Assembly (NCBI GenBank): GCA_023394965.1
Contig: JAEWZX010000007.1
Coordinates: 186,001 to 250,000 of the forward strand
Reading direction: 5' to 3'
DNA length: 64,000 nucleotides
DNA from: Pseudomonadota bacterium
GTDB taxonomy: Bacteria; Pseudomonadota; Alphaproteobacteria; Sphingomonadales; Sphingomonadaceae
Shown here: positions 52,840 to 60,946 of the stretch, piece after piece
Position numbering within the stretch: position 1 is the first letter of the stretch
Layout of the letters: every line of letters starts with the position of its first letter
Position numbers and translations under genes: made by a program
The notes under the pieces: generated by a model
Told to the model about the DNA's origin: nothing
Seen by the model: only the letters and a program-made list of their open reading frames with translations
The model's database searches: none

Positions 52840-54024
52840 TCACGGTGCAGCTATGGAGCAATAGTTCCCCCACGCTTCCATCAGCTTCACCCGTGCACCC
52901 GGATTCTCTGGCGTGCCGAGATAGGTAGTGCGTCGATAGGCGGCCTGCACTGCGTCAGGCGTCTTGTGCGCCAGCGCCGCTTCGACAACGGCATTGGGGA
53001 AGCCTTCGTTCGCCGCCCAGTCGGTGAAGCTGGAGCGGAAACCGTGAACGTGGAAAGGCTCCTGCATGTCGCGCATAACCTTCAGCAACGTCATGTTGGA
53101 CATCGCCTTGCCGGTCATGCCGGGGAATACCACTTCGGCTCCCTCAAGCCGCATCGCATCCGCCTTTACGAGTACCGTCATCGCCGCTTCTGACAGCGGC
53201 ACGATGTGCGCCCTGCTGCGCTTCATGTGTTCGGCTGGGATTGTCCAAAGGCGCTGATCCAGATCGAATTCGTCCCATTTAGCAAGCCGCACTTCCTGCG
53301 AGCGAACGCCCGTCAGAATGAGAAGGTCGAGCGCGAGACGCGAATAGGATGGCTTGCGGCGCAAGGCGGTCAGGAACGGTGGAACCGCCACGTATGGCAT
53401 CGCCTTACGGTTTGCTGGCTTCTTGACCTGTCGCGGCAGCCCTCGCCCTGCTTTCAGGCTGCTATTGCCCGATGGAGCCTCCGTGGAGCGCCATCCCTTT
53501 GCATGGGAGTAATCGAGCACTGCACAAATCCTGTTCCGCACCTGGCGAGCTGTTTCCGGAATTTCCTGCCAGATCGGCGTCAGGACCGAGATGATGTCCG
53601 CAGCGGTGATTCCGCCAGTCGTCATGTCGCCCAGTTTCGGGAAGGCGTAGTTCTCCAGACTGGCGAGCCACTGGCGACCATAGACATCGCTTTTCCAGCC
53701 TGCCTCGTTCTCCGAGTGATATTTGGTGGCAGCTTCACGGAAGGTGACCTTGGCGGCTTCCTCGTCCTTACGCTCGGTGAGCACATCGCGCTTTTCGACC
53801 TTGACCGCCTTGCGGAGATCTGCAGCCTTCGCGCGCGCCTCGGCCAGCGTGACCAGCTTCGGACTACCCAGCCCGATATCCTGACGTTTGCCGTCGCGCT
53901 GGATTCGCAGGAGCCAATAAGCTCCTCCTCTTTTGTCGACTCTGAGAACTAAACCGTCGCCATCCTGATAGGTGCCGGGATTCGCCAAAGCGGCCTTGAC
54001 CGCAACCGCCGTGAGTTTGCCCAT
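52840..54024 (-). CDS. P4-type tyrosine integrase
   Basis: A 394-residue site-specific recombinase. The N-terminal arm-binding domain (DUF4102: KAALANPGTYQDGDGLVLRV, YWLLRIQRDGKRQDIGLG) is followed by a core-binding domain and the catalytic domain. The active residues are Arg in GVRSQEVRLAKWDE, HGFR (HxxR), His in ALAHKTPDAV and the nucleophile Tyr in AAYRRTTYLG. It is transcribed away from tRNA-Tyr, 197 bases from its 3' end, with CTCCCACA repeats in its promoter region. Confidence 0.96.
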   Translation of the reverse strand: MGKLTAVAVKAALANPGTYQDGDGLVLRVDKRGGAYWLLRIQRDGKRQDIGLGSPKLVTLAEARAKAADLRKAVKVEKRDVLTERKDEEAAKVTFREAATKYHSENEAGWKSDVYGRQWLASLENYAFPKLGDMTTGGITAADIISVLTPIWQEIPETARQVRNRICAVLDYSHAKGWRSTEAPSGNSSLKAGRGLPRQVKKPANRKAMPYVAVPPFLTALRRKPSYSRLALDLLILTGVRSQEVRLAKWDEFDLDQRLWTIPAEHMKRSRAHIVPLSEAAMTVLVKADAMRLEGAEVVFPGMTGKAMSNMTLLKVMRDMQEPFHVHGFRSSFTDWAANEGFPNAVVEAALAHKTPDAVQAAYRRTTYLGTPENPGARVKLMEAWGNYCSIAAP

Positions 54025-54030
54025 CAGTTA

Positions 54031-54106
54031 CTCCCACATCTTTGCCGCCATTGTGGGAGAACCCAAGTGTGGGAGGAAGCCACTTCACTCCCACACCTCT
54101 CCCACA
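54031..54106. repeat. CTCCCACA repeats in the integrase promoter region
   Basis: Five copies of CTCCCACA: 54031, 54088 and 54099 on the plus strand, and 54052-54059 and 54068-54075 inverted. They lie between int and the tRNA. They probably bind the integrase arm domain or the AlpA/excisionase proteins and could control int transcription. Confidence 0.6.
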
Positions 54107-54216
54107 CTACGCTCCGGCTGCAAGCAAACAGAAGCGGTCGAATGCGGACGATGCAGAGCAAAATACCATTGGTTTTCTGCGATTTCTAGAGCTTCTCGGG
54201 GATGTTCTGAGAAAGG

Positions 54217-54247
54217 GCGGTGGTGGACAGGGCTGGATTCGAACCAG
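54217..54247 (+). repeat. attR: 3' end of tRNA-Tyr
   Basis: The right junction overlaps the T-arm and acceptor end of tRNA-Tyr, including its encoded CCA. The element supplies the sequence that keeps the tRNA functional. It is the partner of the degenerate copy at 37039-37069. Confidence 0.6.
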
Positions 54248-54306
54248 CGTACGCTTGCGCGGGCAGATTTACAGTCTGCTGCCTTTAACCACTCGGCCAC
54301 CTGTCC
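54221..54306 (-). tRNA. tRNA-Tyr (GTA)
   Basis: An 86-base cloverleaf on the minus strand with a long variable arm as in class II tRNA-Tyr. The anticodon loop CTGTAAA in stem GCAGA/TCTGC gives GTA. The T-loop is TTCGAAT; the acceptor GGACAGG pairs with CCTGTCC. A73 and CCA are encoded. It is the integration target of the island. Confidence 0.96.
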
Positions 54307-54447
54307 ACACTGGCCATTTCACTCAGGAAATCGAGGGATCGCTTGGCAATCCCGTGCCGAGAGGCGCCCCTTTGGCGAAGCGAGCCTTGCCTGTCAATGC
54401 CCTCACTGGCACAGGCCGCAAGCATTGTTGAAGACAGGACTGATTTG

Positions 54448-55236
54448 ATGGCTAAGGGTGAACGCAAGCGGGCCTTGAGAGGCCGTGCAGGGCGAATGAA
54501 AGGCGGACGGGGCAGTGGCCGCGCAAGCAGCGGACAAGTCCGTCTCTGGGGCCGCCATGCCGTCGAGGCGGCACTTAAGAATCCGGATCGCATGCATCGA
54601 AAGCTGTGGGCCACACGCGAAGGGATAGAAGCGCTCGACGGCGACCTCCCAGAAGGCTTTCCACTTGAATATGCCGATGTACAGGACCTTGCCCGTTTGG
54701 TTGCCAAAGATGCACCACATCAGGGACTGGTACTGGAATGCGCACCGCTCGAAGACATTCATCTCGACGAGATTTTGAGTGGAGAAGCAGACCGTCCGAT
54801 CGTGGTGCTCGATCAAGTCACCGATCCGCACAATGTTGGCGCGATCATGCGTTCTGCAGCGGCCTTCGGTGCTGCGGCCCTTGTCACGCAGGACCGCAAC
54901 GCGCCTCCGGAAGGGGGTGTGATCGGCAAGTCGGCTTCCGGAGCTCTGGAGGTCCTGCCTTGGGTCCGCGTGGTCAATCTCGCCCGCGCGCTGGAGCAGA
55001 TGGCAGAGGCCGGTTACTGGCGCATAGGACTAACCGGTGCGGCGGACGCGACGCTTGCAGAAGTCTTACCGGAAGGCCCGGTTGCAATTGTGCTGGGCGC
55101 GGAAGGAGAAGGAATGCGCCATAATATCGAATCGCATTGCGATGCCCTGGCGAGGCTTCCCATCGGTGATCAGGTAGAAAGCCTCAATGTATCCAATGCT
55201 GGGGCGATCGCGCTCTACGCCGTTGCGACAAGATAG
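54448..55236 (+). CDS. rlmB: TrmH/SpoU family rRNA 2'-O-methyltransferase (RlmB-like)
   Basis: A 262-residue SPOUT methyltransferase, likely modifying G2251 of 23S rRNA. A basic N-terminal stretch precedes the L30e-like substrate domain (GRHAVEAALKN). The knotted domain has VLDQVTDPHNVGAIMRSAAAFG, GAEGEGMR and LNVSNAGAIALY, which bind SAM. ATG 54448 is chosen over an open frame reaching back towards the tRNA. It is the first core gene to the right of the island. Confidence 0.88.
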   Translation: MAKGERKRALRGRAGRMKGGRGSGRASSGQVRLWGRHAVEAALKNPDRMHRKLWATREGIEALDGDLPEGFPLEYADVQDLARLVAKDAPHQGLVLECAPLEDIHLDEILSGEADRPIVVLDQVTDPHNVGAIMRSAAAFGAAALVTQDRNAPPEGGVIGKSASGALEVLPWVRVVNLARALEQMAEAGYWRIGLTGAADATLAEVLPEGPVAIVLGAEGEGMRHNIESHCDALARLPIGDQVESLNVSNAGAIALYAVATR

Positions 55237-55262
55237 CCAGCGCACTCAAGGTAGAACGAAAA

Positions 55263-55293
55263 CGCCGCGCTCTCCAATATGGAAAACGCGGCG
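55263..55293 (-). terminator. rho-independent terminator downstream of hup
   Basis: A stem of CGCCGCG (55263-55269) with CGCGGCG (55287-55293), extended by an inner TCCA/GGA pairing, followed by TTTT on the minus strand. It lies between the convergent rRNA methyltransferase and HU genes. Confidence 0.65.
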
Positions 55294-55360
55294 GCAATCG
55301 GTCTGGTTGCGCTCTGCGCAGCGCGGGGGCGAACCAGAAAGCAGGACTTAAAAGCAGGAC

Positions 55361-55633
55361 TTAGTTGACAGAGTCCTTAAGGCCCTTGCCGGCCTTGAAC
55401 TTCGGCTGGTTGGAGGCTTTGATCGTCATCGGTTCACCGGTGCGCGGATTGCGGCCGGTCGAAGCCTTCCGTTTTGCAACCGAGAACGTACCGAAGCCGA
55501 CCAGGCGCACTTCATCACCGTTAGACAGGGCCTTTGTGATCGCATCGAAAACGCCTTCGACAGCGCTAGATGCATCGCTTTTCGAAAGACCGCTGGAATC
55601 GGCAACTGCGCTGATCAGGTCGTTCTTGTTCAT
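55361..55633 (-). CDS. HU family DNA-binding protein
   Basis: A 90-residue histone-like protein that bends DNA. The N-terminus MNKNDLISAVADSSGLSKSDAS and the arm signature GFGTFSVAKRKASTGRNPRTGE with the conserved proline are diagnostic. AGGGGG precedes the ATG. It lies next to lon, the usual neighbour, and has its own promoter. Confidence 0.96.
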   Translation of the reverse strand: MNKNDLISAVADSSGLSKSDASSAVEGVFDAITKALSNGDEVRLVGFGTFSVAKRKASTGRNPRTGEPMTIKASNQPKFKAGKGLKDSVN

Positions 55634-55698
55634 TAGAGAAACCCCCTAGTTCTTATCATCAAATCAAATTGGCTGAATCACCTCAGCGAAGGCAGAGG

Positions 55699-55727
55699 AA
55701 TTGAGAGTTTTTTCCTTGCACTGTCAA
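55699..55727 (-). promoter_or_regulatory. candidate promoter of the HU gene
   Basis: A consensus -35 TTGACA (55727-55722) with a 17-base spacer to TCAATT (55704-55699), about 66 bases before the start codon. The -10 is weak. It is the best match in the 253-base gap between lon and the HU gene. Confidence 0.4.
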
Positions 55728-55886
55728 AGACAAAATCGGCCAAGATCGGTGCTTTCCGGGGTCAAAGCCGGAAAAATTAGGGTGAAGCGACAGTTCACCC
55801 TTTGATATTGCAGTGCACACCGTCTGGAAAAGCCTTCGATTATCTCGAACGTCCCGTCGAGTCGTCGCTCAAAGTCTTAACTTATG

Positions 55887-58274
55887 TTAATGGGCTGTAG
55901 TGGAAGGTGCCCGATGAGGATGATCCGGCTGGCTCGCTAGATCATCCGCCTCTGTCCACTCGATCGGTTCAGGCACGCTGCACAAGGCATGTGCCAGCAC
56001 TTCGTCGACATGGGAAACCGGGACGATTTCCAAACCGTCTTTCACATTGCCGGGGATTTCGGCCAGATCCTTGACGTTTTCTTCCGGGATCAGAACCTTC
56101 TTGATGCCCCCACGCAATGCTGCAAGCAGTTTCTCCTTAAGCCCACCAATCGCAAGCACACGGCCACGCAGCGTCACTTCGCCAGTCATCGCGACATCGC
56201 AGCGCACGGGAATGCCAGAAAGTGTGGAGACGATCGAAGTCACCATGCCCACGCCGGCGCTGGGGCCATCCTTCGGCACGGCGCCTTCGGGAAGGTGGAT
56301 ATGAATATTCCGGCGATGAAACAGACTGGGCTTGATGCCGTAATGCGGCGCGCGCGCCTTCACGAAGCTGAACGCCGCGGCCACACTTTCGTTCATCACT
56401 TCGCCGAGCTTGCCAGTCGTCTTGATTTCGCCCTTGCCCGGCGTTGTCACGCTTTCGATGGTCAGCAGTTCACCGCCCACCTCGGTCCATGCAAGGCCAG
56501 TCACGGCGCCGACCTGCGGTTCTTCCTCGCTCATACCGTGCTTGAACTTGCGGACACCGGCAAATTCGCTGAGGTTTTCGGGAGTGATCGTGACACTCTC
56601 GGCTTGCTTCTCGAGAATTTTGCGCAGCGACTTGCGGGCCAATCGCGCAAGCTCCCGCTCGAGCGTGCGAACCCCCGCCTCACGCGTGTAATAGCGGATT
56701 AGATCGCGCAGGCCGTCTTCGGTAAGCTCGAATTCGTCCTTCTTGAGGCCATGCTCTCCAATCTGTTTGGGCAGCAGATGGCGTTTCGCAATCTCGACTT
56801 TTTCATCCTCGGTGTATCCTTCCAGACGGATGATTTCCATGCGGTCGAGCAATGGCTGTGGCAGATTGAGACTGTTTGCCGTGGTGACGAACATGATGTC
56901 GGACAGATCGAGGTCCAGTTCGAGATAGTGGTCCTGGAACTTGTTGTTCTGTTCCGGATCCAGCACCTCGAGCAGGGCCGAGGCAGGATCACCGCGGAAA
57001 TCCTGACCAAGCTTGTCGATTTCATCGAGCAGGAAGAGCGGATTGATTTTTCCTGCTTTCTTCAGATTGCTGACGATCTTGCCCGGTAGCGAACCAATAT
57101 ACGTGCGCCGGTGGCCCCGAATTTCCGCTTCATCGCGGACGCCGCCCAGCGATTGGCGCACGAATTCGCGGCCCGTTGCCTTCGCAATGCTCTTGCCCAG
57201 GGAGGTCTTGCCCACCCCGGGAGGGCCCACGAGACACAGAATCGGCCCCTTGAGCTTCCGTGTGCGGGCTTGCACGGCCAGATATTCGACGATGCGGTCC
57301 TTGACCTTTTCCAGGCCGTAATGATCGGCATCGAGCACTTCCTGCGCCTTGCCGATATCTTTCTTGACCTTGCTCTTCTTGCCCCAGGGAAGGCCGAGCA
57401 GCACATCCAGATAATTCCGGATGACAGTCGCCTCCGCGCTCATCGGCTGCATGGCCTTGAGTTTCTTGAGCTCGCCTTCCGCTTTTTCGCGCGCTTCCTT
57501 GCTGAGTTTGGTCTTGGCAATCTTTTCGGTCAGTTCGGCAATCTCATTGCTGCCGTCGTCGTCACCGCCCAGTTCGTTCTGGATCGCCTTCAACTGTTCG
57601 TTGAGGTAATATTCGCGCTGCGTGCGTTCCATCTGCCGCTTGACCCGGCCGCGAATGCGACGCTCCACCTGGAGCACGGAAAGTTCGCCCTCCATATAGG
57701 ACATGACCATTTCGAGCCGCTTGAGAGGATCCTTTTCAACCAGCAGAGCCTGTTTGTCGGAAACCTTTGCGTTTATGGCCGCTGCGATGGAATCGGCCAG
57801 TTCACCGGCATCATCGATATCGCCCAACTGCTCGGCGGCTTCTTCACCCAGCTTCTTGTTGAGCTTCGCATATTCGCCAAACTGTTCGACGACCTGCCGC
57901 ATCATGGCGATCACTTCGCTGCCGGACGCAGTAACTTCGTCCTGCGGAAGCACGGCAGCTTCCACATGTTCCCCGCGTGCAGACAGCTGATCGAGTGTTG
58001 CACGAGTAGTACCCTGCACCAACACACGAACCGTACCATCAGGCAGTTTCAGAAGCTGCAGAACCTGAGCGATCACTCCGACATCGAACAAATCGTCACG
58101 CTCGGGATCGTCACACCCAGGATCGAGCTGCGCCAGCAGGAAGATGTCCTTGCTGCCTTCCATCGCCGCTTCGAGAGCGGCGACGGATTTGTCGCGGCCC
58201 ACAAACAAGGGCACGACCATACCAGGGAAAACCACGATGTCGCGCAAGGGAAGGAGGGGGTAAGTCTGTGTCAT
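55887..58274 (-). CDS. lon: ATP-dependent protease Lon
   Basis: A homohexameric AAA+ protease for misfolded and regulatory proteins. The N-domain begins TYPLLPLRDIVVFPGM. The Walker A is GPPGVGKTSLGKS (about 357), and the catalytic Ser-Lys dyad is in PKDGPSAGVGM (about 680) and KEKLLAALRGGI (about 722). 795 residues is standard. ATG 58274 is used; an earlier in-frame start has no support. It ends in a short polar tail with several His. Confidence 0.97.
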   Translation of the reverse strand: MTQTYPLLPLRDIVVFPGMVVPLFVGRDKSVAALEAAMEGSKDIFLLAQLDPGCDDPERDDLFDVGVIAQVLQLLKLPDGTVRVLVQGTTRATLDQLSARGEHVEAAVLPQDEVTASGSEVIAMMRQVVEQFGEYAKLNKKLGEEAAEQLGDIDDAGELADSIAAAINAKVSDKQALLVEKDPLKRLEMVMSYMEGELSVLQVERRIRGRVKRQMERTQREYYLNEQLKAIQNELGGDDDGSNEIAELTEKIAKTKLSKEAREKAEGELKKLKAMQPMSAEATVIRNYLDVLLGLPWGKKSKVKKDIGKAQEVLDADHYGLEKVKDRIVEYLAVQARTRKLKGPILCLVGPPGVGKTSLGKSIAKATGREFVRQSLGGVRDEAEIRGHRRTYIGSLPGKIVSNLKKAGKINPLFLLDEIDKLGQDFRGDPASALLEVLDPEQNNKFQDHYLELDLDLSDIMFVTTANSLNLPQPLLDRMEIIRLEGYTEDEKVEIAKRHLLPKQIGEHGLKKDEFELTEDGLRDLIRYYTREAGVRTLERELARLARKSLRKILEKQAESVTITPENLSEFAGVRKFKHGMSEEEPQVGAVTGLAWTEVGGELLTIESVTTPGKGEIKTTGKLGEVMNESVAAAFSFVKARAPHYGIKPSLFHRRNIHIHLPEGAVPKDGPSAGVGMVTSIVSTLSGIPVRCDVAMTGEVTLRGRVLAIGGLKEKLLAALRGGIKKVLIPEENVKDLAEIPGNVKDGLEIVPVSHVDEVLAHALCSVPEPIEWTEADDLASQPDHPHRAPSTTAH

Positions 58275-58589
58275 CAATAAATTCCGTTCGGGGCCTCGCC
58301 GGGCCATTTCACAAGGAATATGGTGACCGGCGCCCTACTCCGCAACGTCGCTGGAAAAAGTCATGTGGATGAGGCGGCACAGCAGGTCGAGGTTACACTA
58401 CCGCAATGCGCGAAGAGCACCTTTGCGCTTGCTGGCCAACGGCATCAAAGCAAGCACCGGCTCTGTAGCACTGTGGTGGCGCCCCAAAATGGCGGTTGCG
58501 ATCTTCTTTTACGTCTGGTGGGCGGACAGGCGGAAAAGAGAGTGGCTGTCTTAATGTGTCCTGCGCGTTTCCGCCGTGCCAGCTAATCG
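58275..58589. other. lon upstream region
   Basis: A 315-base stretch. On the minus strand CTTGTGA and CCCCGAAC about 15 bases apart, just before the lon start, faintly resemble a heat-shock promoter, but the implied leader is only a few bases. On the plus strand it holds the doubtful 63-codon frame listed separately. Confidence 0.3.
58363..58554 (+). CDS. possible small membrane protein
   Basis: A 63-residue frame starting with ATG, with a basic N-terminus and a C-terminal hydrophobic segment MAVAIFFYVWWADRRKREW. Third codon positions are mostly G or C, as in the neighbours. There is no clear ribosome site and no recognised family. It is convergent with ybaB. Confidence 0.25.
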   Translation: MWMRRHSRSRLHYRNARRAPLRLLANGIKASTGSVALWWRPKMAVAIFFYVWWADRRKREWLS

Positions 58590-58928
58590 CTATCCCATGC
58601 CGGGGAGGTTGAAACCGGCCGGGAGACCGACGCCCTGCTGGATCTTTGCCATTTCTTCTGCCGACACGCGGTCCGCACGGTCGCGGGCGTCATTGAATGC
58701 TGCTGTGACGAGATCTTCAACCATCTGCTTTTCTTCCGGCTTCATCATGCTGTCGTCGATCGTTACACCGAGTATGCGGCCCCGCGCAGTCGCGCGGACC
58801 TTGACCAGACCGCCGCCAGCGGTGCCTTCAACCTCGATTTCATCGAGCTTGGCCTGGGCATCGCCCATCTGCTTCTGGATCGTTTCGGCGGCCTTCTGGG
58901 CCTGCGCGAGCATTTCTTCCATGTTCAT
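58590..58928 (-). CDS. YbaB/EbfC family nucleoid-associated protein
   Basis: A 112-residue dimeric DNA-binding protein, usually encoded directly after dnaX as here. MEEMLAQAQKAAETIQKQMGDAQAKL and VKVRATARGRILGVTIDDS are the family blocks. The ATG overlaps the dnaX stop by 4 bases. It carries a glycine- and proline-rich tail. Confidence 0.94.
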   Translation of the reverse strand: MNMEEMLAQAQKAAETIQKQMGDAQAKLDEIEVEGTAGGGLVKVRATARGRILGVTIDDSMMKPEEKQMVEDLVTAAFNDARDRADRVSAEEMAKIQQGVGLPAGFNLPGMG

Positions 58929-60760
58929 GCTTTTCTACTCCAGGGTATTTCGCGGCGCTGGGGAGATGCGCCGTCATCATCAACCAGTTCCGCATTAGGA
59001 AACGTTTCAAAACCAGCCTTGACCAGCGGATGGCTGCGCATGGCGGCGGCGGCGGCTTCACGTTCGCTGACCTGTATTTCGACGAGCGAGGGTGAACCCG
59101 CCCCTCCTGCGACCTCCTCAACAGTCCAGCGCTTGCCGGTGTGGCGGTGCAGCGCGTCTCTGAGAACAGGCGCGATGTCGTCACTGAACTTGGCATCGCG
59201 GCCATAACGCAGAACCCCATCGGCCAGTTCGACCACCCGCACCTGCAAACGCATAATGCTGGCTTCCTGCATCAGCCCGGAGGCATCGACCGCATCGACC
59301 AGTTCCACCCAGCTCAGCGACTCCTGAGGGGCCGGAGCCGGCGCCGCGCCAGAATTCTCTGCCGGGCGGGAAGGTCCCGCTTCTGCCAGTGTTTCGATCT
59401 TCTTTGCCAGCTTGCCAGGGTCTGGCATCTGCCCGGCATGCAGGGTCCGCAACAGCGCCATGCGCAGGGCAACCAGGGGATCGGGCGCCAGACGGACTTC
59501 TTCATGACCCTTGAGCAGGAGCTGCCACAAACGATGCAGCTGGCCCGCCGGAATGCGCCCGGCCCAGTCGGCAAGCTGCTCGCGCTCGTCCGGGCTGACA
59601 CCTTCGGGTTCGCCGCCCGACACCTGCGCCACGGTAATGCGATGGGCGACGTCCATCTGCGCGCGCATGAGGGCCAGGGGTTCCACGCCGAGCGCGTATT
59701 GTTCGTCGATTGCCGCCAGAAGTTCGCGGCCCTCGCCTGCCAGAATGTGCCCGAAGAGGCGGCGCTGGGCACCCTTGTCGGCCAGCCCCAGCATGTCGCG
59801 TACACGGGCGGCAGTCACCCTTCCTTCGGTGTCGAGATCGGCGTGGGCGATCGCCTGATCGAGGATCGATAGACCATCGCGCACCGAGCCTTCGGCGGCA
59901 TTGGCGACAATGTGCAGCGCTTCCGCATCGGCTTCCACACCTTCCTTGGCGCAGATCTCGGCGAAGTGACTTTCAAGCAGTTCGACCGGGATGCGGCGCA
60001 GGTCGAAACGTTGCGTACGGCTGAGTACGGTGACCGGCAGCTTGTCGACCTCGGTCGTGGCAAAGAGGAATTTCACATGCGCAGGCGGTTCCTCAAGTGT
60101 CTTGAGCAATGCATTGAAAGCATTACGCGAAAGCATGTGCACTTCGTCGATAATATAGATCTTGTAGCGCGCCGAAACCGCGGCATAGCGCACGGCTTCG
60201 ATGATTTCGCGCACGTCGTCGACGCCGGTGTGGCTGGCGGCGTCCATTTCGATGACGTCGATGTGGCGGCCTTCGGCGATCGCGCGGCAGGGTTCGCATA
60301 CGCCGCAGGGGCTGATCGTCGGGCCGCCGTTTCCATCGGGTCCGATGCAGTTGAGAGCCTTGGCGATCAGGCGCGCCGTGGAGGTTTTACCGACCCCGCG
60401 CACCCCGGTCATGAGGAAGGCATGAGCCAGCCTGTCGCGGGCGATTGCATTGGCCAGAGTACGCACCATCGCTTCCTGGCCGATGAGTTCGGCAAAGGTC
60501 TGCGGGCGGTATTTGCGGGCCAGCACGCGATAGGGCTGAGCCGCCTGCTGAACATGATACTCTTGTCGATCAGGCGTCTGATCCGCAGCCTGACCCGTCC
60601 GATCGGGTGCAGAAGGCGTCCGATCCCCGCCGAACAGGGCTTCCTGCCCGGCCTCTTCGAGGTCCGCCGCACTCGGCGTGGCAGGCGCATCGCCCGCGTC
60701 AGGCCCTTCGGCGTCGCTCTCCCAAGGGAGGCCGTCTGGATTGTCCGGTGAATCACCCAT
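58925..60760 (-). CDS. dnaX: DNA polymerase III subunit gamma/tau
   Basis: The clamp-loader ATPase. After an acidic, Pro/Ala-rich extension of about 70 residues comes VLARKYRPQTFAELIGQE, then Walker A GVRGVGKTSTARL, the four-cysteine zinc finger (CIGPDGNGG...CGVCEPC), the DEVHMLS Walker B and the SRTQRFDLRRI sensor. A C-terminal tau-like region follows. About 611 residues. ATG 60760 is preferred. The 4.5S RNA lies just upstream, so both may share a promoter region. Confidence 0.96.
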   Translation of the reverse strand: MGDSPDNPDGLPWESDAEGPDAGDAPATPSAADLEEAGQEALFGGDRTPSAPDRTGQAADQTPDRQEYHVQQAAQPYRVLARKYRPQTFAELIGQEAMVRTLANAIARDRLAHAFLMTGVRGVGKTSTARLIAKALNCIGPDGNGGPTISPCGVCEPCRAIAEGRHIDVIEMDAASHTGVDDVREIIEAVRYAAVSARYKIYIIDEVHMLSRNAFNALLKTLEEPPAHVKFLFATTEVDKLPVTVLSRTQRFDLRRIPVELLESHFAEICAKEGVEADAEALHIVANAAEGSVRDGLSILDQAIAHADLDTEGRVTAARVRDMLGLADKGAQRRLFGHILAGEGRELLAAIDEQYALGVEPLALMRAQMDVAHRITVAQVSGGEPEGVSPDEREQLADWAGRIPAGQLHRLWQLLLKGHEEVRLAPDPLVALRMALLRTLHAGQMPDPGKLAKKIETLAEAGPSRPAENSGAAPAPAPQESLSWVELVDAVDASGLMQEASIMRLQVRVVELADGVLRYGRDAKFSDDIAPVLRDALHRHTGKRWTVEEVAGGAGSPSLVEIQVSEREAAAAAMRSHPLVKAGFETFPNAELVDDDGASPQRREIPWSRKA

Positions 60761-60827
60761 GTTGGAACAGGTAGGGGCTGACGGCCCGAATGTCATGCCA
60801 TCACGGTTACGAATTGTGGGTGAAAAA

Positions 60828-60914
60828 GGAGCCGGCCGACCCGCCGCAATCCACCTGGGCTGCTTCCTTCCGGATCTGACCCGGTGAGCGAACGCAAACG
60901 TCCGACCGACTCCC
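60828..60914 (-). ncRNA. ffs: signal recognition particle RNA (4.5S, bacterial small type)
   Basis: On the minus strand the universally conserved SRP domain IV is seen: GGTCAGATCCGGAAGGAAGC followed by AGCC, with its apical tetraloop-type hairpin. The 5' GGAGTCGGTC pairs with 3' GGCCGGCTCC (with G-U pairs), and a T run follows at 60827-60823. The ends are set by this pairing and are accurate to a few bases. It works with Ffh and the FtsY encoded at 7645-8571. Confidence 0.88.
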
Positions 60915-60946
60915 GGCGCGCCATATGGCCGGATGTCGGATCAGTT

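Larger units (their letters stand above)
37040..54247. mobile_element. integrative and mobilizable genomic island at tRNA-Tyr
   Basis: About 17.2 kb between a degenerate copy of the tRNA-Tyr 3' end and the intact tRNA-Tyr. It encodes a P4-type integrase next to the tRNA, AlpA/excisionase-like regulators at the other end, a TraA relaxase with TraC and TraD, and a MOBQ-like oriT, but no mating-pair formation genes. The cargo is a restriction-modification enzyme, a DUF262 fusion, an ImmA-like pair and a TIR-like/protease pair. By eye the 37.7-39.8 and 50.6-52.8 kb parts are richer in A+T than the transfer genes, suggesting that cargo arrived in separate steps. Confidence 0.85.

Noticed and set aside
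37040..54247. Prophage interpretation of the island
   Set aside because: AlpA-like and integrase genes fit phage satellites, but there are no capsid, tail, packaging or replication genes, while relaxase and oriT are present.
37040..54247. Self-transmissible ICE interpretation
   Set aside because: No VirB/Trb-type secretion genes and no VirD4-like coupling protein; the TraD here is the small accessory protein.
57111..58280. 389-codon plus-strand frame over lon
   Set aside because: Antisense shadow of the conserved Lon coding sequence; no motifs.
58275..58300. Heat-shock promoter for lon
   Set aside because: The CTTG and CCCC elements are only partial matches, and the start site would fall almost on the start codon.
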